Origin: Alistipes sp.
Lineage (GTDB): Bacteria > Bacteroidota > Bacteroidia > Bacteroidales > Rikenellaceae
Assembly: GCA_020026435.1 (NCBI GenBank)
Contig: JAHHQK010000012.1
Coordinates: 1-51,461 of the forward strand
Direction of reading: 5' to 3'
DNA: 51,461 bases
Below the pieces are notes generated by a model. It ran no database searches. It was not told the DNA's origin and saw only the letters and a list, made by a program, of their open reading frames with translations. Position numbers and translations under genes: made by a program. Below are positions 46,209 through 51,461 of this stretch, piece after piece. Positions within the stretch are counted from its first letter, which is position 1; the number at the start of each line of letters is the position of its first letter.

Positions 46209-46928
46209 TTGAACGAATTCCACATATATCAGACCCTGCATCTGAACCGCGGTTCGATACGTTGCCTCGAAAGCCATATCCGCGTCTTGAACCACACCTC
46301 GCTGATGCTTTTCGGACGCAACTACACGCCCGACCGCGAGTCCCTGCGCCGCCGCATCCTCACCTTGAGCCGCGAATTGCGCTATACCCCCACCCGTTCG
46401 AGCTTCATCCGCCTGTCTCTTACGCCCGACCTGGAGGAACACCTCAGCGACGAAGGCTGCTCCTACTACGACGGCTACGCCCTGCGCAGCATCCGCCCCT
46501 CGGCCATCAGTCTGAGCTACGACCTGCCGGCGGGCGACCTGCCCACCTCGGCCCGCGACCAGGCCGCCGCCCAGGCCGTCTGCACGGCCCAACGCCGGAA
46601 GGCCGACTCGGTGATCCGCTGTGATCATGCGGACTGCAGCCACACCATCGACGGCCACCCTCTGTTCGGTCTTTTCGACGGCAGGATCCTCACCCCTCCC
46701 GCCCACTTCGGTGTCGAACGCGCCATAGGCCTTGAAGCCGCCCGCCGCGCTGGATTCGAGGTCGGCGAAGAGGAGATCCGCCTCCGCGACCTGGACCGCT
46801 GCGAAGAACTCTTCTTCATCGACCACCGCGGTCTGACCGCCCTCTCCCATTGCAACCGCCGTCCCCTGTTGTCGTTCGCCGCCGAACACATCGCCCAAAT
46901 GCTCGAGGTATCTTTCGCGAATTTGTAG
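46209..46928 (+). CDS. Class IV aminotransferase-like protein, probably without the PLP lysine
   Basis: A 239-residue protein, if started at TTG 46209 (MNEFHIYQTLHLNRGSIRCL). An in-frame ATG at 46044 would add a low-complexity tail with five Pro. N-terminal pattern and the segment LFDGRILTPPAHFGVERAIGLEAARRAGFEVGEEEI (about 158-193, quoted in parts) fit the class IV fold of aminodeoxychorismate lyase and branched-chain aminotransferases. Where these have the PLP-binding Lys (KxxxR before the first long helix), this protein has TSARDQAAAQ, and the TEGSxSN-type motif reads HTIDGHPLF. It may be a pseudo-enzyme or a diverged pabC. The start is uncertain. Confidence 0.65.
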   Translation: MNEFHIYQTLHLNRGSIRCLESHIRVLNHTSLMLFGRNYTPDRESLRRRILTLSRELRYTPTRSSFIRLSLTPDLEEHLSDEGCSYYDGYALRSIRPSAISLSYDLPAGDLPTSARDQAAAQAVCTAQRRKADSVIRCDHADCSHTIDGHPLFGLFDGRILTPPAHFGVERAIGLEAARRAGFEVGEEEIRLRDLDRCEELFFIDHRGLTALSHCNRRPLLSFAAEHIAQMLEVSFANL

Positions 46929-46934
46929 AAACTC

Positions 46935-46959
46935 CGGGGACGCTCCCCGCTCTATTTTT
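46935..46959 (+). terminator. Short terminator after the class IV gene
   Basis: CGGGGA and TCCCCG form a 6-bp stem with a CGC loop, followed by CTCTATTTTT. It lies 6 nt after the stop. Confidence 0.55.
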
Positions 46960-46998
46960 CGGAAATTGTTTGTCTAATCGATAAAAAAATTCCGAAAA
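46956..46998. promoter_or_regulatory. Inverted repeat just before the start of the next gene
   Basis: TTTTCGGAA (46956-46964) and TTCCGAAAA (46990-46998) are perfect inverted repeats with a 25-nt loop. The right arm ends one base before the ATG at 47000. If transcribed, the hairpin would be next to the start codon. Role unknown. Confidence 0.4.
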
Positions 46999-46999
46999 C

Positions 47000-47608
47000 A
47001 TGAAACGTCATTTACCCCTGTTGCTGCTCGTTCTTCTGGCTGGCCTGGCCCTTTATCTTGTTCCCCGCCAACGCCGCGAGATCAACCGTCTGAAAGCCAA
47101 CCAACACGCCCTCCACACTTCGCTCGACCACTACCGCACGCGCCTGGGCGAGGCGGCCGCCTCGGTGGAAGCGCTCCGCCTGAAGACCCGCGAACTGAAA
47201 ACCCTCGGCGAACGCGACGCCCGCACCATCCGCTCGCTGCGCATCCGCCTACGCCGTGCCGAAGCCCTGGCCGAAAACGCCACGCGCAGCCTCATCAGCC
47301 TCTCCACCCCCTTGCGCGACACGGTCACCCTGCACGATACCGTCCTCCTGCACGACACACTGCATCTCCGCGACACCATCCGCCTGTTCCGCTGGCAGGA
47401 CAACTGGGTCACGGTCCGCGGCTCGATCCGCAACGATTCGCTGCACTGCCTGATCGAGAGCGTCGATACCATCCGCCAGGTCATCCACCGCGTCCCGCGC
47501 CGCTTTCTGTTCATCCGCTGGGGCACGAAGGCCATCCGCCAGGAAATCATCTCCTCGAACCCCCACTCCCGTATCGTCTATTCCCGCTACCTGAAGATCG
47601 AACGCTGA
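47000..47608 (+). CDS. Membrane-anchored coiled-coil protein, function unknown
   Basis: A 202-residue protein: an N-terminal membrane helix or uncleaved signal (5-22, LPLLLLVLLAGLALYLV), a basic coiled coil (about 25-95, rich in Arg, Leu and Ala), and a repeat of the pattern DTVxLHDT (about 109-128: RDTVTLHDTVLLHDTLHLRD). A compact C-terminal domain follows, with WQDNWVTVRGSIRNDS, RRFLFIRWGTKAIRQEI and a basic end. I do not recognise the family with certainty. Similar small proteins with a membrane helix, coiled coil and FxFIRWGTKAIRQE-like end occur in Bacteroidota, some near phage genes, but no other phage gene is seen here. Confidence 0.7.
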   Translation: MKRHLPLLLLVLLAGLALYLVPRQRREINRLKANQHALHTSLDHYRTRLGEAAASVEALRLKTRELKTLGERDARTIRSLRIRLRRAEALAENATRSLISLSTPLRDTVTLHDTVLLHDTLHLRDTIRLFRWQDNWVTVRGSIRNDSLHCLIESVDTIRQVIHRVPRRFLFIRWGTKAIRQEIISSNPHSRIVYSRYLKIER

Positions 47609-47658
47609 TTCCTCCGGAAAACGCCCTCCGTAGGAGAAATTGCAAAAAATCGACTAAA

Positions 47659-47692
47659 TTTGACATACCCTCTGGAAAAATTCATATCTTTG
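47659..47692 (+). promoter_or_regulatory. Promoter of coaD
   Basis: TTTG (47659-47662) and TATCTTTG (47685-47692) are 22 nt apart and match the consensus. The -7 box ends 6 nt before the coaD ATG. The upstream element is itself part of TAAATTTG (47655-47662), another -7-like word. Confidence 0.65.
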
Positions 47693-47698
47693 TCCATT

Positions 47699-48169
47699 AT
47701 GGAACGTATAGCAATCTTCCCCGGATCATTCGATCCGTTCACCCGCGGCCACGCAGCTCTGGTCGAGGAGGCCCTCAACCTCTTCGATCGGGTCATCATC
47801 GGCATCGGCAACAACACCTCCAAACAGGGACTCCTGACGGTCGAAAACCGCAAACGCCTCATCGATGACATCTATCGCCACGAAGAGCGCGTCACGGCCG
47901 CCATCTATACGGGTCTTACGGGTGACTTCGCCCAGGAGGTAGGAGCCTGCGCCATCATCCGCGGCGTGAGAAACACCACCGATTTCGAGTACGAACGCAC
48001 GATGGAGGCCACCAACCACCGCATCTACCCCGAGATCACCACCGTGATGCTTTTCACCCCCGCTCCCGTTGCCGACATCGCCTCGTCGACAGTGAGGGAA
48101 GTGCTTTCGTTCGGCCGCTCGGTCGATGAATTCATGCCCCGCGGCATAGAGCTGAAAGATTATTTATAA
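47699..48169 (+). CDS. coaD: Phosphopantetheine adenylyltransferase
   Basis: Fourth step of coenzyme A synthesis: ATP plus 4'-phosphopantetheine gives dephospho-CoA. The 156-residue protein begins MERIAIFPGSFDPFTRGH. The frame's upstream ATG (47660) would place the promoter inside the gene, so 47699 is preferred. The nucleotidyltransferase motif is TRGH (15-18, His18), followed by IIRGVRNTTDFEYE and the ASSTVRE motif near residue 127. Length is typical of CoaD (about 155-165). Confidence 0.95.
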   Translation: MERIAIFPGSFDPFTRGHAALVEEALNLFDRVIIGIGNNTSKQGLLTVENRKRLIDDIYRHEERVTAAIYTGLTGDFAQEVGACAIIRGVRNTTDFEYERTMEATNHRIYPEITTVMLFTPAPVADIASSTVREVLSFGRSVDEFMPRGIELKDYL

Positions 48170-48224
48170 AACCATAGCCGGTGTCTTCCCCTCACGACGG
48201 AAGGTCACCCAAACCCAAGAGAAC

Positions 48225-49262
48225 ATGATGGAATTTACAGCCGAAATGATCGCCGGATTCCTTAACGGCGAAATCGTAGGTGACAAACTTGCAAAAGTAC
48301 ACACCGTCTCCTCCATCGAGGAGGGCAAGGCCGGATCGCTGGCCTACCTGACCAACCCCAAATACGAAGAGTTCCTCTACAAGACGGGCGCCAGCATCGT
48401 GCTGGTCGACAAGACGTTCGAGCCCCGGGAAGAGGTTCGTGCAACGCTGATCAAGGTCGAAAACGCCGCCATATGCGTTCTGAAACTCCTCGAAATGTAT
48501 AACGCCGCCAAGCCCCGCCGCACAGGTATCTCGGAGCGCGCCTCCGTCAGCGAGGAAGCCTCTCTGGGCGAGGATTGCTACATCGGCGACTTCACGGTCG
48601 TGGAGAAGGGCGTCACGATCGGCAAGGGCTGCCAGATCTACCCCCAGGTCTACCTCGGCGAGGGTGTCACGATCGGCGACAACACGAAGATCTACCCCGG
48701 AGTGAAGATCTACGAGGGCTGCTCGGTGGGGTCGGACTGCATACTCCACGCCGGCGTAGTGATCGGTGCCGACGGCTTCGGCTTCATGCCCAAACCCGAC
48801 GGCACGTTCGACAAGATCCCCCAGCTGGGCAACGTCATCATCGAGGACCACGTCGAGATCGGTGCCAACACCTGCATCGACCGCGCCAAGACCGATTCGA
48901 CGATCATCCGCCACGGCGTGAAACTCGACAACCTGATCCAGATCGGCCACAATGTCGAGATCGGCGCCAACACCGTATCGTCGGCCCAGACCGGCATCGC
49001 CGGCACGTCGAAGGTGGGCAGCAACTGCTTCCTGGCCGGACAGGTCGGCATCGCCGATCATGTGAAAGTCGGTGATCGTGTGAAAGTCGGCTCGAAGAGC
49101 GGTCTGGACAAGGACGTACCCGACGACGAGATCCGCTTCGGCTACCCTGCACTCCCGGGTATCAAGTACCACCGTGCCGCCGCCATCTTCAAGGATCTGC
49201 CCGAGCTGTCGCGCGACCTGCGCACGCTCAAGCGTGAGGTCGAGGAACTGAAAAACCGTTAA
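48225..49262 (+). CDS. lpxD: UDP-3-O-acylglucosamine N-acyltransferase
   Basis: Third step of lipid A synthesis: N-acylates UDP-3-O-acyl-glucosamine with hydroxyacyl-ACP. The 345-residue protein has an N-terminal uridine-binding domain (about 1-100), a left-handed beta helix of hexapeptide repeats (about 105-300, for example VTIGKGCQIYPQVYLGEGVT), the catalytic His in IQIGHNVEIG (about 247), and a C-terminal helix (DLRTLKREVEEL). Met2 at 48228 is an equally possible start. It follows coaD after 55 nt. Confidence 0.95.
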   Translation: MMEFTAEMIAGFLNGEIVGDKLAKVHTVSSIEEGKAGSLAYLTNPKYEEFLYKTGASIVLVDKTFEPREEVRATLIKVENAAICVLKLLEMYNAAKPRRTGISERASVSEEASLGEDCYIGDFTVVEKGVTIGKGCQIYPQVYLGEGVTIGDNTKIYPGVKIYEGCSVGSDCILHAGVVIGADGFGFMPKPDGTFDKIPQLGNVIIEDHVEIGANTCIDRAKTDSTIIRHGVKLDNLIQIGHNVEIGANTVSSAQTGIAGTSKVGSNCFLAGQVGIADHVKVGDRVKVGSKSGLDKDVPDDEIRFGYPALPGIKYHRAAAIFKDLPELSRDLRTLKREVEELKNR

Positions 49263-49314
49263 CAATCATTTTATTCCATCCGCAAACAAACCTTTTAAAA
49301 CAATCAGTACAACC

Positions 49315-50373
49315 ATGAAAAAATTATTCATCTTAGCCGCAGCCGCAGGTCTGTTCTACTCCTGCGCCGAGAAGACCGACTACACGGTCAAGGGTCAGAT
49401 CGACGAACTCGAAGGCCAGGTCTACCTCTTCGACGAGGAGGGCAATCTGCTGGATTCCACCCAGGTGGATAAGGGAGCCTTCTCGTTCAAGGGTATGCTC
49501 ACAACCCCTACGCTCCGCTACGTGGCCGACAAGTCCGACCTGGAGCTCCGCCCCACGTTCAATACCCAGTTCTTCCTGGAAAAGGGCCAGATCATGATCA
49601 AGAACGGCGAGGATAAGTCCATCACCGTATCGGGAACTCCCGCCAACGATGCCTTCGCAGCATTCGGAAAGTCCATGAAGGCCCTGATGGCCGAGTATCG
49701 CAACCCCGAGACCTCCGAGGAGCGCCGCACGGCCATCGAGGAGACCGAGCACGACGCCCTGATCCAGAACGCCATTGACCAGAACCGCACCAACTACTTC
49801 GGTGTATGGATTCTGGCCCGCATGAAGGCCTACGGACTCTCGGGCCAGGAGCTGGCCGAGCAGGTCATGCAGTTCCCCGCCGAGCTGCAGGAGACCTTCC
49901 TGGTGAAGAAGCTCAAGGAACAGGCCGAGAAGAAACTCAGAACCGACGTCGGTCAGAAATACATCGACATCACCCAGCCCGATCCCGACGGCAAGGAGAT
50001 CTCGCTCAAGTCGGTGATCGAGACCGCCGGCAACAAGTACACGCTGCTCGACTTCTGGGCTTCGTGGTGCGGTCCCTGCATGGGTGAGGTTCCCTTCCTG
50101 ACGAAGGCCTACAAGAAGTACCACAAGAAGGGCTTCGAGATCTACGGCGTGTCGTTCGACAACAACCGCGACAAGTGGCTGGGCGCCATCAAGGACAACA
50201 AGATGAAGTGGATCCACGTGAGCCTGCTCAAGGGCTTCGACAACCCCGCCGCCAAGGAGTACTCGATCCAGGGTATCCCCTCCAACTTCCTGCTCGACGC
50301 CGAAGGTAAGATCGTCGCCGTCAACCTGCGTGGTGAGGCTCTGGAGAAAAAACTCGAGGAGCTGCTCAAATAA
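49315..50373 (+). CDS. TlpA-like thiol-disulfide lipoprotein with DUF4369 domain
   Basis: A 352-residue lipoprotein (lipobox LFYSC, Cys17). An N-terminal DUF4369-like beta domain (about 20-115, YTVKGQIDELEGQVYLFDEE), a helical linker, and a C-terminal thioredoxin fold of the AhpC/TSA-TlpA type with the redox motif WCGPC (about 252-256, FWASWCGPCMGEVPF) and the cis-Pro segment IQGIPSNFLLD (about 322-332). It probably reduces or shuffles disulfides in the periplasm. This two-domain form is common in Bacteroidota. A clear terminator follows. Confidence 0.93.
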   Translation: MKKLFILAAAAGLFYSCAEKTDYTVKGQIDELEGQVYLFDEEGNLLDSTQVDKGAFSFKGMLTTPTLRYVADKSDLELRPTFNTQFFLEKGQIMIKNGEDKSITVSGTPANDAFAAFGKSMKALMAEYRNPETSEERRTAIEETEHDALIQNAIDQNRTNYFGVWILARMKAYGLSGQELAEQVMQFPAELQETFLVKKLKEQAEKKLRTDVGQKYIDITQPDPDGKEISLKSVIETAGNKYTLLDFWASWCGPCMGEVPFLTKAYKKYHKKGFEIYGVSFDNNRDKWLGAIKDNKMKWIHVSLLKGFDNPAAKEYSIQGIPSNFLLDAEGKIVAVNLRGEALEKKLEELLK

Positions 50374-50395
50374 CCGACACAAAAAACCATGGAGA

Positions 50396-50435
50396 AACTT
50401 CCGTGCAAGATCCGCTCCTGCACGGGAGTTTTTCT
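50396..50435 (+). terminator. Terminator of the TlpA-like gene
   Basis: AACTTCCGTGCA (50396-50407) and TGCACGGGAGTT (50419-50430) form a 12-bp stem with one G-T pair, followed by TTTCTTT. Confidence 0.88.
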
Positions 50436-50459
50436 TTACAGACCGATAAACAGAGGACA

Positions 50460-51074
50460 TTGATCAAGAACGAAAAATACCGAATCATGGGCATCGACCC
50501 CGGCACGAACTATATGGGTTACGGCATCATCGAGGTCGAGGGCCGCACGGTGCGTTCGGTCGTGCTGGGCGACATCGACCTCCACCGCATGGACGACCCC
50601 TACGCCAAGCTGCGCTACATCTTCGACCGCGTGAGCCAGCTCATCGACGAATACCAACCGCGGGAAGTGGCTCTCGAATCGCCCTTCTTCGGGCAGAACG
50701 TCCAGTCGATGCTCAAACTGGGACGCGCCCAGGGTGTGGCCATGGCCGCCGCCCTGAGCCACGGACTTCCCGTGGCGGAATACGCCCCCTCCCGCATCAA
50801 GCAATCCATTGCGGGTAGCGGATCGGCCACCAAGGAACAGATATGCGGCATCATCTGCCGTATGCTGACGGTCGAAGCCCCCCGCCACCTCGACGCCACC
50901 GACGGCATGGCCGTGGCCCTGTGCCACTACTTCACCTCCCGCAACCCGCTCAACCCGGCCCTGGGCAACGAACGCGTGAAGGGTCTGGGCGGAGGCCGCA
51001 AAGCCGCCTCAAAGGGAGGGTCGAAAAGCTGGGAACAGTTCCTCCACGAACATCCCGATCGGGAAATCAAGTGA
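50460..51074 (+). CDS. ruvC: Holliday junction resolvase RuvC
   Basis: Cuts Holliday junctions with RuvAB in recombination and repair. The catalytic acidic residues are in MGIDPGTN (Asp13 in this numbering), ALESPFF (Glu) and HLDATDGMAVALCH (Asp pair). Start choice: the frame's ATG at 50403 lies inside the upstream terminator, and the ATG at 50487 would remove the first beta strand before IDPG. TTG at 50460 (MIKNEKYRIMGIDPG) gives 204 residues and restores the strand, so I prefer it. The C-terminal tail (about 165-204) is basic and glycine-rich. Confidence 0.88.
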   Translation: MIKNEKYRIMGIDPGTNYMGYGIIEVEGRTVRSVVLGDIDLHRMDDPYAKLRYIFDRVSQLIDEYQPREVALESPFFGQNVQSMLKLGRAQGVAMAAALSHGLPVAEYAPSRIKQSIAGSGSATKEQICGIICRMLTVEAPRHLDATDGMAVALCHYFTSRNPLNPALGNERVKGLGGGRKAASKGGSKSWEQFLHEHPDREIK

Positions 51075-51210
51075 TTAAGCCCGAAAGGCAGGCGCAGGAT
51101 CTAAAAAATTTCAAAATACCGGTTCTGCTAACAATCCGATGATTCACAACACGATACAGCCTCAAGAAGATCCGTCCGTGGTATCGGGGCTGAAAATAGT
51201 TGCGAAATAA

Positions 51211-51242
51211 TTTGGATGGAAAGAAAATTTGCCCTACATTTG
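51211..51242 (+). promoter_or_regulatory. Promoter of tRNA-Arg
   Basis: TTTG (51211-51214), 20 nt, then TACATTTG (51235-51242): a full consensus promoter, 18 nt before the tRNA. Confidence 0.8.
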
Positions 51243-51260
51243 CACTCGCATTAAAGGAAT

Positions 51261-51334
51261 GGCGCCGTAGCTTAATTGAATAGAGCATCTGACTACGGAT
51301 CAGAAGGTTACAGGTTTGAGTCCTGTCGGCGTCA
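51261..51334 (+). tRNA. tRNA-Arg (ACG), first copy
   Basis: Complete cloverleaf: acceptor GGCGCCG/CGGCGTC with one G-T pair, D arm GCTT/GAGC, anticodon stem TCTGA/TCAGA with loop CTACGGA (anticodon ACG, read as ICG after editing), T stem ACAGG/CCTGT, discriminator A. CCA is not encoded. The D loop has G18-A19 instead of GG, and the T loop TTTGAGT has T56 instead of C56. Confidence 0.96.
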
Positions 51335-51340
51335 CTAAGA

Positions 51341-51368
51341 CCACTTACAGCAATGTGAGTGGTTTTTT
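51341..51368 (+). terminator. Terminator-like hairpin between the tRNA-Arg copies
   Basis: CCACTTAC (51341-51348) and GTGAGTGG (51355-51362) form an 8-bp stem with one G-T pair and a 6-nt loop, followed by TTTTTT. Confidence 0.85.
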
Positions 51369-51406
51369 AGAGAAGACGCTTTTTTTAAAGTGCATCGTGA
51401 AATATT

Positions 51407-51461
51407 GGCGCCGTAGCTTAATTGAATAGAGCATCTGACTACGGATCAGAAGGTTACAGGT
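51407..51461 (+). tRNA. tRNA-Arg (ACG), second copy, cut by window edge
   Basis: The first 55 nt are identical to the copy at 51261, through the anticodon stem and loop and into the T stem. The rest is outside the window. No TAnnTTTG promoter is seen in the 38 nt between the hairpin and this copy. Confidence 0.92.

Noticed and set aside
1..51461. CRISPR arrays, insertion sequences, integrases or prophage
   Set aside because: No regularly spaced repeats and no transposase, integrase or phage structural gene were seen on either strand.

Overview
The window reads as a chromosome segment of a gut-type member of the Bacteroidota, most likely near Alistipes (Rikenellaceae). The evidence is two SusC/SusD pairs, many lipoproteins, promoters of the Bacteroidota form (TTTG, about 20 nt, TAnnTTTG), almost no Shine-Dalgarno sequences, GC-rich genes between AT-rich promoter regions, and a V-type rather than F-type ATPase operon. 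The species-level guess is inference.

Layout. 1-51 is the cut end of a tRNA-Phe gene (minus). 52-770 has no gene and is strongly strand-skewed (C-rich on +, purine-rich on -). 852-7821 (minus) is a small nutrient-uptake operon: SusC porin, SusD lipoprotein and a third surface lipoprotein, without enzymes. 7822-8798 is an AT-rich divergent spacer, followed by ugd (UDP-glucose dehydrogenase). 10263-17877 (minus) is a V-type ATPase operon in the order E, DUF2764, A, B, D, I, K. Its K subunit carries the residue set of sodium-binding rotors.

18132-40871 is a carbohydrate island. It holds a phosphodiester glycosidase (NAGPA family), a GH89 alpha-N-acetylglucosaminidase, a ROK repressor divergent from an N-acylglucosamine 2-epimerase, a second SusC/SusD pair with two more lipoproteins, two tandem GHL10-like hydrolases, a metallophosphoesterase, a SusB-type GH97, an MFS importer, and a heparan-glucosaminide N-acetyltransferase-like membrane protein. 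Four of these are homologues of human N-acetylglucosamine enzymes (NAGPA, NAGLU, RENBP, HGSNAT), so scavenging of alpha-GlcNAc-bearing host glycans is a reasonable but unproven theme.

41001-51461 is mostly housekeeping. A DUF4301 protein (it looks like a UDPGP-type nucleotidyltransferase) is divergent from murB-tilS-holA, with two back-to-back promoters that form a perfect inverted repeat and a G9 tract in the DUF4301 leader. Then come a degenerate class IV aminotransferase-like protein, a membrane-anchored coiled-coil protein, coaD, lpxD, a TlpA-like lipoprotein, ruvC, and two tandem tRNA-Arg(ACG) genes with an unusual A19-U56 tertiary pair.
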